From NCBI GenBank assembly GCA_963729325.1, contig CAVSNS010000042.1:1-64000 (forward strand): a DNA stretch of 64,000 nt. Reading direction: 5' to 3'. The DNA comes from JABCYV01 sp963729325. Its GTDB lineage: Bacteria > Acidobacteriota > Terriglobia > Terriglobales > Acidobacteriaceae. The notes under the pieces were generated by a model that had not been told where the DNA came from, ran no database searches, and worked only from the letters and a program-made list of their open reading frames with translations. The translations under genes were made by a program, and so were the position numbers. Shown here in pieces: positions 1 through 8,795 of the stretch. The first letter of the stretch is position 1. The number at the start of each line of letters is the position of its first letter.

Positions 1-63
1 AATCCTTTAGAATCAAGAGCACCGTTTCCCAGGAAAATCTGAACACAGGAAAGCCGAGGAGAA

Positions 64-760
64 ATGAAGCGACTTCTACTTCTGTGGGTTGTCACCGGTC
101 TGGCCGCAGGCGGGTTCTTGGCGGCAGATGAAAAATCCAAAGACAGCAAGGCTGTAGATCGCGTCCAGGCAGCGGCTACAGTTCTGGACGAAATCGAATC
201 TGCCCCCGACCAGGGCATCCCTGAAGAGGTACTCGGATCAGCCGAGTGCGTGGCCGTGGTTCCGTCGATGCTCAAGGAGGATTCATTTCGGCGCTCGCTA
301 TGGCCGAGGAGTTGCCAGTTGCCGTACACCCAAGGGTTGGAGCGCGCCTGCGTTCTTCAGCATCAAGGGAGGTAGCTTCGGACTGCAGATCGGCGGCCAG
401 GCAGTCGACCTGGTTATGCTCATCATGAACGACAACGGCATGAGGAACCTGCTCAACAGCAAGTTCAAACTGGGGGCTGATGCCAGCGTTGCTGCAGGCC
501 CAGTCGGCCGCCACGCTGCCGCTGACACGGACTGGAAGCTGCGCGCTCAAGTGCTCAGTTATTCCCGGGCGCGGGGTATTTTCGCTGGCCTCGAGCTGAG
601 TGGCGCCGCGGTCGGCCAGGACAAAGACAGCACCAGAGAATTTTATGGCCGCATGGTGCCATTCAAGACGTCGCTAACCGGGCAGATTGATCCTCCGGCT
701 GGCGCCTTTCCGTTTCTCAACAGCTTGGCCAAATGGGCCAAGTCAGCATCGAGCAAATAA
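64..760 (+). CDS. SYLF-domain (Ysc84/DUF500) lipid-binding protein, frameshifted
   Basis: The start at 64 follows a GAGGAG ribosome site and gives a short signal-like N-terminus (MKRLLLLWVVTGLAAGGF). The frame then reads a typical SYLF run ending ECVAVVPSMLK near 275. Two small indels between about 272 and 290 move the protein into the frame that reads GARYGRGVASCRTPKGWSAP and then SIKGGSFGLQIGGQAVDLVM. From 416 to 760 it continues through NDNGMRNLLNSKFKLGADAS and VLSYSRARGIFAGLELSGA, all hallmarks of the SYLF domain. Family members bind phosphoinositides in eukaryotes; in bacteria they are secreted or envelope proteins of unclear role. The reconstructed protein is about 230 residues, normal for the family. 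The indels are probably sequence errors because both flanks are well conserved, but a real pseudogene cannot be excluded. Confidence 0.8.
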
Positions 761-767
761 TCTTGTT

Positions 768-880
768 GTCATCCCGAGCGGAGCGAGGGATCCCTATTCC
801 CGGCACGGAATTCAGGAGTAGGGATGCTTCGGCTGTCCTGGCCTGCCGCAAAGCGACAGGCGACGTTCGCTCAGCATGAC
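768..880. repeat. Dispersed intergenic repeat, GTCATCCTGAGCG type, copy 1
   Basis: Begins GTCATCCCGAGCG (768-780) and ends CGCTCAGCATGAC (868-880), so the two ends are imperfect inverted repeats. It contains GAGGGATCCCTA and a second inverted segment. Related copies lie near 3497, 14305, 15775 and 49310. It fills the gap between the SYLF gene and the lpxL-like gene. Confidence 0.6.
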
Positions 881-951
881 AACGATACTGGGTTCTGGCG
901 ACAGAAGTTTGACAGAGAATTTTCCCGGGTGTTACCGTCACCAGTCCCTAC

Positions 952-1859
952 ATGCGTCAGCGACTTGAGTACGCACTTGCGTGGCTGATCATCAAATTTG
1001 TGGGCGCGCTGCCCCGTTCTTTGGCGCGAGCAGCGGCCATCCTTCTTGGCTGGGCAGTTTACCTGCTGCATATCCGGCTGCGGCATGTCGGCCGGCGCAA
1101 CTGGCACTGGCGTTTCCGGAAAAAAGTCAGCACGAACGCGCACGAATCTTGCGAGGTGTGTTCACTTCATTCGGTCGCCAGCTAGCTGAGGTATGCCTGT
1201 TTCCAAAGTACACGCGGGAGAACGTCAGTGAAGTTGTGGTGTATGACGGTTTCGAGAATTTCGAGCGCGCCCTCGCTCGCGGCAAGGGAGTGCTGTTTCT
1301 GACCGCTCACCTGGCGGCTGGGAGCTTTCCGCCTTCGCCCATTCTCTCTATGGACATCCCTTGCACGTGGTCATGCGGCCTTTGGACAATATTTATCTCG
1401 ATCGTATGACTCGCCGGTATCGCACCATGCATGGCAACCAGATGATCGACAAAGATGACAACCTCCGCGGATTGCTCTCGGCGATGAAATTGGGGAGAAA
1501 CCGCGGGCGTTCTCATGGATACCAACATGACCCCGCCGCAGGGAGTATTTGTAGATTTCTTCGGTATTCCGGCCTGCACCGCGAGTGGTATGGCGCGGAT
1601 TGCGATGCGCACCGATGCGGCCGTCGTCCCCGGGTTCACCATCTGGGACCCCAAGCTGCGAAAATATCGCCTTCGTTTTGACCCCGCACTAGACTTGATT
1701 CGGACTGGCGATGACGATGCCGACATCGTTGCCAATACGGCCCGTTTTACGAAAACTATTGAAGAGTACGTGCGCCGTTATCCCGATCAGTGGCTGTGGG
1801 TGCATCGCCGCTGGAAAACCCGGCCGCCGGGGCAGCCGGGGTTGTATTACGGGCTATGA
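952..1859 (+). CDS. LpxL/HtrB-family lipid A acyltransferase, three frameshifts
   Basis: An inner-membrane acyltransferase of the LpxL/LpxM (HtrB/MsbB) family, which adds secondary acyl chains to lipid A. The N-terminus (LAWLIIKFVGALPRSLARAA) is the usual membrane anchor, followed by LRHVGRRNLALAFPEKS after a shift near 1098. The catalytic HxxxxE site is HLGGWE near 1309-1326, again across a shift, followed by ELSAFAHSLYGHPLHVVMR. A third shift near 1495 joins GETAGVLMDTNMTPPQGVFV, and the C-terminus (AAVVPGFTIWDP, then RYPDQWLWVHRRWKTRP) is highly typical. The reconstructed length of about 300 residues is normal. With lpxD 2 kb downstream and lnt beyond it, this is an outer-membrane biogenesis neighbourhood. 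The symbol is left blank because LpxL and LpxM cannot be told apart here. Confidence 0.85.
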
Positions 1860-2379
1860 CTCTGTCTAAATATTCTTATTGATGGGCGGATATTACGCGA
1901 AGAAAGGTGACCACTATCTATCTAACGGTCTCACTCATAAAAAAGACCTGAATGGATAAATTAGTCGGGTTAAATATAAGTTATTCGATCTAACAGAGGG
2001 CGCCGGCCGCGCCGGTCCGGTAAATGGCTAACCCGGAACGAAAAATGTAAATAATGCCTAATCTAAAGAGGGAATCACCAGGATCATCCCGGGGTGACGA
2101 TGCTCCTCCGACGGATGGGAAAGCGCAATGCTCGAAGAGCATTTCGCGCCTTCGGATGCGAGAGGGGTAAAGGCTCAAGTCCGATACGGTCCTGTATCGC
2201 GCGCGAGTACTTATTCAACATTCCACTGATATCGCGAAGACGCGAACCCCCAGAATCGTGGACGTTCGACCGCCTACGATCGTGGCGCTACCAAAAAACG
2301 ATAACCAGCCCTCTTGGCTCAGAAAATCAGCGGAGCAAGAGTTTGATCCCGGCCAGATCGGACTCGGGGAGGGACACGC
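1860..2379. other. Gene-poor stretch upstream of the Sel1 remnant
   Basis: No convincing protein in any frame. The first 130 bases are AT-richer than the surroundings (for example the region around 1900-1990). From about 2040 on it may hold the degraded N-terminal part of the Sel1-repeat gene, but I could not recognise it. Confidence 0.4.
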
Positions 2380-3235
2380 AAGGACTGGTCTGCCATAGGA
2401 CACGGCGGATTTCTGACATGCTACAACAATGTTACGCTCGTGACTCGGGACCCGCCGGCGAAGTCGAGATTTACGGTTATCCAAAGGAAGGCACTCCGGC
2501 GAACCGATTTCCACACAACTATAGTCGGTCGGGAAGGCCGAAGCATAATAACGCGGACGCTGAATTTAATCTCGGTTACCATGAACGACCGCACGGCCAA
2601 GGAGTAGAACAGGACCTCTCAAAGGCTCGACCTATCGCAGTACCACATCGCTGCGGAACACGACATCTGCCGAAATGCTCTGAGTGCTGGATCTCTCTAC
2701 GAGCACGGCACAGGAGTACCTCAAGACCAAATCAAGCATAAAGGTTATACACCATAGCTGCTCGAAGTGCATTTCAGAGGGCAGAACGACCATGCGGGCG
2801 CATACTTAACAGGCAACGAGCGTTCGAGGAAGATGCAACGCGACCTGAAATGGCATGCGGCATCGCCGCAGCGCCACACGGTAACCGCAACTGGCAGAAT
2901 GTAATCTCGCTATTCTGTAGCAGGACAACGGGGTTGCCGCAAAGCTACACGGATGCGCATCGGTTCAGAAGCGCGGAACACGCATTCCCCGAGACAGCAC
3001 CAGCCTCGGTGCTCATCTGATGGGAACGGCCAGGAACGCACGAAGGACTTATTAAAGGCTTAGGGGTGGCAGTGTCCTTGGCTCAACGAAGGGATACAAG
3101 GACATCAACAAGGCCGTTGACTGGCTGAAGCCCGAGATGACTGCCGGCAAGTCCTGGCAGGCTCGACGTCTGGCCGAAGCGGGCCGGTACGAACGCCGAA
3201 GCCACCGTTCGCGTCGGTGCATTCTTAAGTAAATG
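2380..3235 (+). pseudogene. Sel1-like (TPR-type) repeat protein, heavily frameshifted remnant
   Basis: No frame is open throughout, but successive Sel1-repeat pieces appear in changing frames. Around 2555-2625 one reads DAEFNLGY then GQGVEQDLSKA. At 2689-2739 the piece is GSLYEHGTGVPQDQIK, followed near 2750 by YTIAARSAFQRAE in another frame. Around 2940-3010 come SYTDAHR and RSAEHAFPE, and around 3085-3195 GYKDINKAVDWLKPEMTAG then ARRLAEAG, which matches the usual last repeat (AMTPxQxAEARRLA). Sel1 repeats are about 36-residue alpha-alpha hairpins acting as scaffolds in signalling or envelope proteins. I count at least six frame changes in 850 bases, far more than in the neighbouring genes, so this is either a decayed gene or a badly sequenced patch. 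The limits are approximate. Confidence 0.55.
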
Positions 3236-3297
3236 TAGCTGTTCCCACTCCAGAGGTGCTGTTGGCCGTGACGACGGCCCAAAACGCGAGCTTAGGC

Positions 3298-3441
3298 TTA
3301 GAACCAGTCGCTGCGATAGGCGATCCACCAGCTCACAAAACCTATCGGGATGGTGGCCAGCAGCGCCCACCAAAGCGGGAATATGAAATCAGCCGCAAGG
3401 CCCAGCACGGTGAAGCTGATCCAGAAAATCTTTCGCTCCAT
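3298..3441 (-). CDS. Small two-helix membrane protein (47 aa)
   Basis: An ATG at 3441 opens a 47-codon frame ending at the TAA at 3298. The product starts MERKIFWISFTVLGLAADF, has two hydrophobic segments (about residues 5-20 and 23-41) rich in Trp and Phe, and ends with a polar YRSDWF tail. The two-helix hairpin is the sort of small conserved inner-membrane protein often missed by gene callers. I do not recognise a named family. It lies alone between the Sel1 remnant and lpxD on the opposite strand, and no function is proposed. Confidence 0.6.
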   Translation of the reverse strand: MERKIFWISFTVLGLAADFIFPLWWALLATIPIGFVSWWIAYRSDWF

Positions 3442-3496
3442 GTCCTGATTTTAGTCCTCGGGTAATTACTGCAGTTTGACGAAGGATGTGCGCCTT

Positions 3497-3585
3497 TCGT
3501 GCTCCCCTTCGACTCCGCTCAGACGGTCCACGAATCGGCGCGCCCAGATCCCTCGCTCCGCAACTGGCGCGTGCTCGGGATGACA
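3497..3585. repeat. Dispersed intergenic repeat, GTCATCCTGAGCG type, copy 2
   Basis: Contains CTTCGACTCCGCTCAG near the left end, AGATCCCTCGCTCCG in the middle and CTCGGGATGAC at the right end, the same building blocks as copies 1, 4 and 5. It sits just upstream of lpxD. Confidence 0.5.
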
Positions 3586-3646
3586 ACTCAAACTGCGCCT
3601 TCGCCCCAGCTTTCCTTTCGCCCGGCAAACGTATAAAAAGGGTGCC

Positions 3647-4667
3647 ATGCCGCGTTTGGCCAAAATGAAAAAGCGTTCATTCCGCGAGATCGCCGAATTT
3701 GTCCATGCGCGACTGGTTGGAGATGGAGCAGTAGAGGTCACGAATATTTCCAGCATTCAGGCGGCTACGCCGGGCGATCTGGTTTTCGTCGAAGACGAAA
3801 AAAATCTCCGCCTGGCTTTGAAATCGCGAGCCTCGGCAGTAATCGCTGGCGAATTTGCCGCGTCGAAGAAAAACGCAAAACCATTGCTGGTATCCGCCAC
3901 AGCCCACGGCTGGCATTTGCCCGGGCGGCGCGATTTCTTTGCCCGCCGGCAGAACGGCAACCGGGTATTCATCCCAGCGCAGTCGTAGATTCATCCGCCC
4001 GACTGGCCCAGGGCGTGACCGTGGAAGCGCGAGCGGTCATCGGCGAAGGCGTCGCTGATCGGCGACAATACTTGGATCGGCGCCGGATGTGTGATCGGCG
4101 CACATGTGAGCATCGGACGATGATTGTGAGCTGTATCCGAACGTGACCATCTATCCCGGCGCGCGTCTTGGCGATCGGGTGATTGTCCACGCGGGGGCGG
4201 TGCTGGGCAGCGACGGCTTCGGCTATGCCTGCGATCAATCGACCGGCAGGTATGAGAAATTTCCCCAGATCGGCCAACTCGAAATTGAGGATGACGTCGA
4301 AATCGGCGCCAACACAACCGTGGATCGTGGCGCACTCGAAATCACTCGGATTGGCCGTGGCACGAAAATCGACAATCTGGTTCATATCGGCCATAACTGC
4401 CAGATTGGTGAAGATGTGGTAATTGCCGCGCAGACCGGACTCTCCGGCAGTGTCGTGATCGAGAAGAATGCAGTGCTGGCCGGGCAGGTCGGCATCGGGG
4501 AGCACGCGCGCATCGAAGAAGGAGTGATACTGGGCGCACAAAGCGGAGTTCCCTCCAATAAAATATGTCGTGGGAAGGGAATCGTGTTTTGGGGGACTCC
4601 GGCGCGGCCGATCCGTGAATACTTGAAACAGCTCGCGGTCCTGGCGCGCTTGGCGAAAAAGGAGTAA
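3647..4667 (+). CDS. lpxD: UDP-3-O-acylglucosamine N-acyltransferase LpxD, frameshifted
   Basis: LpxD transfers a hydroxyacyl chain from acyl carrier protein to the 2-amine of UDP-3-O-acylglucosamine, the third step of lipid A synthesis, in the cytoplasm. The N-terminal uridine-binding domain reads SFREIAEFVHARLVGDGAVE with ATPGDLVFVEDEKN. After a shift near 3897 it continues ARAARFLCPPAERQPGIHPS, and after two more between 4050 and 4130 the left-handed beta-helix hexapeptide repeats begin. SDGFGYA (near 4210), DRGALEITRIGRGTKIDN and the catalytic-histidine motif LVHIGHNCQIGED (near 4380) follow, then GTPARPIREYLKQLAVLARL. Length (about 340 aa) is normal. The start at 3647 has a weak GGG site; the ATG at 3665 is an equally good alternative. 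The intact flanks make sequence error the likely cause of the shifts. Confidence 0.9.
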
Positions 4668-4715
4668 TAGTTGGTGTGGCGCGGCCTCCCCCGGCCGCGC
4701 AAGTCAGAGGATTTA

Positions 4716-5327
4716 ATGGCAGTCGTCGTCATCGGCGGACACTCGCGCAGCGTGGGCAAAACCAGCGTGGTCGCTGGCTTGATTGCCGCCCTTCCGGAAT
4801 ACAACTGGACGGCGATGAAGATCACGCAATATGGCCACGGCGTATGTTCGATGAATGGCGAGACGTGCCACTGCGCGACGGAGGACCACACTTGGGCAAT
4901 CTCAGAGGAGAAAGATCGGTCTGGGAAATCTGATACGTCTCGCTTTTTGGCATCGGGTGCGGCGCGGGTATGGTGGGTACGAACTGAGCAGGGAAGACTG
5001 GCGGAAGCTGTGCCCACAATTCGTCGGCGGTTGGCCGAATCGAAGAACGTGATTCTGGAGTCAAACAGCATTCTGAAGTTTGTGCGTCCGGATATTTACG
5101 TCACGGTGCTCGATCCAACAACCGCGGACTTCAAAAGATCAGCCCAGGAATTCCTCGACCGAGCGGATGCCGTCATTTTGCATGAGATGAAGGCCACAAT
5201 CCCCACGTGGAGCGGCATCTCACTGAAGCCCGTGGCAGGGCGTCCCGTTTTCCACATTCAGCCGCCAGACTATGTGACGGAGGAAATCGTCAGGTTTGTA
5301 CGGCAACGAATGAGTCTGCAGGAATGA
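4716..5327 (+). CDS. P-loop NTPase of MobB/BioD-like fold with a cysteine cluster, unknown role
   Basis: Begins MAVVVIGGHSRSVGKTSVVA, a Walker A (GGHSRSVGKTS) of the SIMIBI type used by MobB, dethiobiotin synthase and related NTPases; the ATG at 4716 puts it at the very N-terminus, so I prefer it to an upstream in-frame start at 4671. Directly after the KITQYGHG strand is a cysteine cluster CSMNGETCHC (CX6CXC), followed by ATEDHTW. Later conserved-looking pieces are NVILESNSILKFVRPDIYV and a C-terminal WSGISLKPVAGRPVF. It lies 48 bases after lpxD and just before lnt in the same direction, so it is probably cotranscribed with envelope genes. No named enzyme fits. MobB is an alternative, but no other molybdopterin gene is in view. 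Confidence 0.65.
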   Translation: MAVVVIGGHSRSVGKTSVVAGLIAALPEYNWTAMKITQYGHGVCSMNGETCHCATEDHTWAISEEKDRSGKSDTSRFLASGAARVWWVRTEQGRLAEAVPTIRRRLAESKNVILESNSILKFVRPDIYVTVLDPTTADFKRSAQEFLDRADAVILHEMKATIPTWSGISLKPVAGRPVFHIQPPDYVTEEIVRFVRQRMSLQE

Positions 5328-5375
5328 ACCTGTCATTTGCCCGAGACGACGCAGCCAGTTTGCTATTCTTCCCAG

Positions 5376-6968
5376 GTGCTGCGGATTGATAAGAGTGCCT
5401 GGCTTCTGGTCGTGCTCTCGGCGGCCCTGCAGATTCTGATCTTCCCTCTACCCAATCTCTATATTCTTTGCTGGATCGCGATTGCTCCGCTTCTGGTCGC
5501 ACTGTTGCGAGCGCGGCAACCGGATACATTGCAGATCCGCGCTGGAATCAAACTGCTGCCGGCGCGTCCTCTACAGGCGTTTCTTCTGGCGTATTCGTGC
5601 GGAGTTATCTGGTACGCCGGAACCTGCTACTGGATTTACAACACCATGCGGCAGTACGGCGGAGTCAGTGCGCCTGCGGCGGTTGGCATTCTGATTCTTT
5701 TCTGCCTGTATCTGGCCATCTACCACGGCGTCTTCGGACTGCTGATCAGTCTGCTGGCGGGAAGCAGTCCGTTCAGCCGCCGCGCTTTACTATTGGCTCC
5801 AGCCATGTGGGTTGCCGTGGAACTGGCCCGCACCCGGATTACTGGATTTCCCTGGGACCTGCTGGGAATCGCGCAGGTCGACAACATCCCTTTGGCCCAT
5901 GTGACCACGTTCACCGGCGTATATGGTTTGTCATTTGAGATCATGGTGGTGAACGCAGCCTTGGCTGCAGCCTTTCTGATACGGCGCGAGCAGCGCAAGT
6001 TTCTCTTGCTGGCTGCTCTGGGTTCAGCCGTTGTACTCCAAGCCGGGCTCTGGCTCGTGCCGCCAATGCTGCCCACCGACCATTCTGCGCGTCTGGTGCA
6101 GGAAAATATTCCGATTCTTCAAGGGCCCGAGTGGACGAAGGAGTACTTCGACGATACCCTTAGCGATTTGACCAGAATTAGCTTGAGTCCAGGCCCCAAC
6201 CAGCAACGACTCCCCGATTTGATGGTTTGGCCGGAGTCGCCGGCGCCCTTTTACACGACTGATCCCATTTTTCGCGAGGCTGTCAGCAACATCGCCCGGA
6301 AGGCGCAAACCTGGGTGTTGGCGGGAAGTGTGGGAACCCGCAACGCTGGCCAGTCGCCCCAAGGGGTCACTCAATCGTATAACTCCGCCGCACTGGTGAA
6401 CCCGCGTGGTGAATGGGTTGGCCGCTACGACAAGATGCACCTCGTCCCCTTCGGCGAATACGTGCCCTTCAAAAGTATTTTTGGCTTTGCCGGAGGCCTG
6501 AGCAAGGAAGTCGGTGATTTTTCTCCGGGAGAATCACGCGCGCCGCTGCAGGCTGACGGGAACAGTCTGGGAGTTTTCATCTGCTACGAGTCCATCTTTC
6601 CGGATGAAGTCCGCCAGCTCGCGGCAAATGGGGCCCAGGTATTGGTGAATATCTCCAACGATGGTTGGTATGGCGACAGCGGCGCTTACGCCCAGCACCT
6701 GAAACAAGCGCGTATGCGGGCCGTGGAGAACAACCGCTGGCTGCTACGTGATACCAACACCGGAGTCACCGCCTCGATCGATCCCTATGGACGAATCGTG
6801 GCTAGTGCTCCGCGAAAGATCCGCACGGCAGTCGATGCCCCTTACGCCGCGTCGAACGTAACCACGTTTTACAGCCGCCATGGGGACTGGTTCGCCTATC
6901 TATGTGCGATAATTTCCGTAGGGGCGCTGCTCGTGCGCCTACCATTCCGCGTCAGGACAGAGCCATAG
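5376..6968 (+). CDS. lnt: Apolipoprotein N-acyltransferase Lnt
   Basis: Lnt adds the third acyl chain to the N-terminal cysteine of lipoproteins at the periplasmic face of the inner membrane. About the first 240 residues form the usual multi-spanning membrane domain (FPLPNLYILCWIAIAPLLVA; ITGFPWDLLGIAQ). The nitrilase domain follows with the catalytic triad visible: Glu in LMVWPESPAPF, Lys in YDKMHLVPFGEYVPF and Cys in GVFICYESIFPDEVR, plus NISNDGWYGDS. A final membrane segment lies at the C-terminus. The start is uncertain: GTG at 5376 gives about 530 residues, and an in-frame TTG at 5337 would add 13; neither has a strong ribosome site. The stop abuts the prfB start with no gap, so the two are very likely cotranslated. 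Confidence 0.93.
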   Translation: MLRIDKSAWLLVVLSAALQILIFPLPNLYILCWIAIAPLLVALLRARQPDTLQIRAGIKLLPARPLQAFLLAYSCGVIWYAGTCYWIYNTMRQYGGVSAPAAVGILILFCLYLAIYHGVFGLLISLLAGSSPFSRRALLLAPAMWVAVELARTRITGFPWDLLGIAQVDNIPLAHVTTFTGVYGLSFEIMVVNAALAAAFLIRREQRKFLLLAALGSAVVLQAGLWLVPPMLPTDHSARLVQENIPILQGPEWTKEYFDDTLSDLTRISLSPGPNQQRLPDLMVWPESPAPFYTTDPIFREAVSNIARKAQTWVLAGSVGTRNAGQSPQGVTQSYNSAALVNPRGEWVGRYDKMHLVPFGEYVPFKSIFGFAGGLSKEVGDFSPGESRAPLQADGNSLGVFICYESIFPDEVRQLAANGAQVLVNISNDGWYGDSGAYAQHLKQARMRAVENNRWLLRDTNTGVTASIDPYGRIVASAPRKIRTAVDAPYAASNVTTFYSRHGDWFAYLCAIISVGALLVRLPFRVRTEP

Positions 6969-8073
6969 ATGATCGAAGAATTAGAAAAAGAATATTCGCC
7001 GCTGCAGCATAAGGTCCACGAACTTCGGGAGTACCTTTGACACCAGCAAGCTGCGTCCGCAATTAGCCGAAATTGAGAAGCAGGCTTCCGAGCCGAATCT
7101 CTGGTCGAATCCCCAGAAATCTCAGCAAGTAATGCGCGAGAAGAAGCGCCTCGAAGACATGCTCTCCACCGAGGCTGAATTGATCCGGCGCGCTAACGAT
7201 ATTTCTACGTATTTTGATTTGGCTCGCGAAGGGGAGAGCGTGGATGCCGACCTGCGCCGCGAGATTGATTCTTTGCGCCAACTTGTAGATCGCCTGGAAA
7301 CCGAGACTCTGCTTTCCGGCGAAAACGACGCGCGTAACGCCATTGTGACCATCCATCCCGGCGCCGGCGGTACCGAATCGCAGGACTGGGCCGACATGCT
7401 GCTGAGAATGTATCTGCGATGGGCCGAGCGCCAAGGTTTTCAGACAGTGCTCTATGACTACCAGCCGGGGGAAGAAGCCGGCTTGAAGTCTGCCACTTTC
7501 GCGGTGAACGGGGAGTACGCTTTCGGCCTGCTGACCAGCGAAATAGGCGTGCATCGGCTGGTGCGCATCTCCCCCTTCGATCAGGCCAAGCGCCGTCACA
7601 CTTCGTTCGCCAGCGTGTTCGTCTCCCCCGAAATTGACGACACTATTGAGGTAGTCATCAAGCCGGAGGACATTCGCATCGATACCTATCGCTCCAGCGG
7701 CAAAGGCGGACAACACGTCAACACCACTGACTCGGCGGTCCGCATTACTCACATTCCCACCGGACTGGTAGCGGCCTGCCAGAACGAGCGTTCGCAGCAC
7801 AAAAATAAAGACCGCGCCATGAGCATGCTGCGCTCCAAGATCTACGAGCATGAGTTGGAGAAGAAGCGGGCCGCTACCAAGAAGATCGAAGATTCGAAGC
7901 TTGACATTGATTTCGGATCGCAGATCCGCTCGTATGTGCTTCAGCCTTACCGCATGATCAAAGATCATCGAACCAAGCTCGAAGTCGGCGATGTGGACCG
8001 GGTGATTGATGGCGACTTGCAGCCGTTTATCCGAGCTTATTTGCAGATGCGACGTGGGGAGAAGCAGCCATGA
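6969..8073 (+). CDS. prfB: Peptide chain release factor 2, with programmed +1 frameshift
   Basis: RF2 releases peptides at UGA and UAA. The short first frame starts at ATG 6969 (MIEELEKEYSPLQHKVHELR) and stops at TGA 7038-7040 inside CTTTGAC; translation must slip +1 to continue as DTSKLRPQLAEIEKQ. After the shift all RF2 landmarks are present: HPGAGGTESQDWADMLLRMY, the codon-recognition tripeptide SPF in RISPFDQAKRRHTSF, and the catalytic GGQ loop SSGKGGQHVNTTDSAVRITH near 7690-7750. The joined product is 367 residues, the usual size. The interruption is the conserved autoregulatory site, not an error. It follows lnt with no gap, and the downstream transporter overlaps it by four bases. Confidence 0.96.
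7027..7041 (+). promoter_or_regulatory. prfB: prfB programmed +1 frameshift site
   Basis: GGGAG (7027-7031), three bases, then CTT TGA C (7035-7041). This matches the known arrangement of an internal Shine-Dalgarno-like element, a slippery CUU codon and an in-frame UGA followed by C. Low RF2 makes termination at the UGA slow and favours slippage, giving feedback control. Confidence 0.93.
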
Positions 8074-8708
8074 ACACTCGCGAGGCCATAGTCGCGCGTG
8101 GACTTCGCCTGGAATACTTCACGCTCGGCTGGAACTCGCTCGAGGCGTTGATCGCACTGATTTCTGGGTTCGTCGCGGGTAGCATCGCTCTAATTGGCTT
8201 TGGCCTGGATTCTGTAGTAGAAGTATCCTCTGCAGCGGTCATGCTCTGGCGCTTACGTGCTGACCGCCATGCTCCGAGCCGCGAACGGGCTGAGAAAACG
8301 GCGCTGCGGGCAGTGGGAATCTGCTTCCTGGTGCTTGCCGCCTACGTCTGCTTCGAGGGAATTAATACGTTGCTCCGACGCGAAGCCCCGCAGCGAAGCT
8401 TGCCGGGTATTCTGTTGGCCGGCGCCTCGTTGATCGTCATGCCCCTGCTGGCGCGTGCCAAACGCAAGATTGCGAGCGGAATCAACAGCGGCGCCATGCA
8501 GGCCGATTCCCGTCAGACTGACATCTGTGCTTATTTGTCCACGATTCTGCTAGCGGGACTTGTTCTCAATGCCAGCTTTGGATGGTGGTGGGCCGACCCG
8601 ATCGCCGGGTTGGTTATGGTTCCGCTGATCGCAAACGAAGGAATTGAAGCGGTACGCGGAAGAACCTGTTGTGACAATGCCGCCAGGATTTGCGGCGAAA
8701 TACACTGA
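8070..8708 (+). CDS. Cation diffusion facilitator-type transporter, membrane domain
   Basis: A membrane protein of about 212 residues with alternating hydrophobic segments, including NSLEALIALISGFVAGSIAL and the motif GFGLDSVVEVSSAAVMLWRL, whose acidic and polar residues fit the metal-site helix of cation diffusion facilitators. A second membrane pair ends AYLSTILLAGLVLNASFGWW followed by ADPIAGLVM, again typical (HxxxD-like and DP motifs). The C-terminal cytoplasmic domain of classical members is missing, as in the short subfamily that ends EGxEAxRGxxCC; that ending (EGIEAVRGRTCCD) is present. The ATG overlaps the prfB stop by four bases, so it is translationally coupled. Substrate unknown; divalent metals are likely by family. 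Confidence 0.75.
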   Translation: MNTREAIVARGLRLEYFTLGWNSLEALIALISGFVAGSIALIGFGLDSVVEVSSAAVMLWRLRADRHAPSRERAEKTALRAVGICFLVLAAYVCFEGINTLLRREAPQRSLPGILLAGASLIVMPLLARAKRKIASGINSGAMQADSRQTDICAYLSTILLAGLVLNASFGWWWADPIAGLVMVPLIANEGIEAVRGRTCCDNAARICGEIH

Positions 8709-8795
8709 AACGTTGAGAAGCGCACGAGGGCGGTTTGTTCGGCAGCGTCTGCTGACGACGAGGCGGGTTATGACCATAACTGGGATCTTTGCAAC

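Noticed and set aside
2398..2604. Open frame reading GHGGFLTCYNNVTLVT, possibly a protease domain in front of the Sel1 repeats
   Set aside because: It overlaps the frame with clear Sel1 similarity and shows no catalytic motif; probably chance.
7063..7968. Minus-strand frame of 301 codons
   Set aside because: Antisense shadow of prfB.
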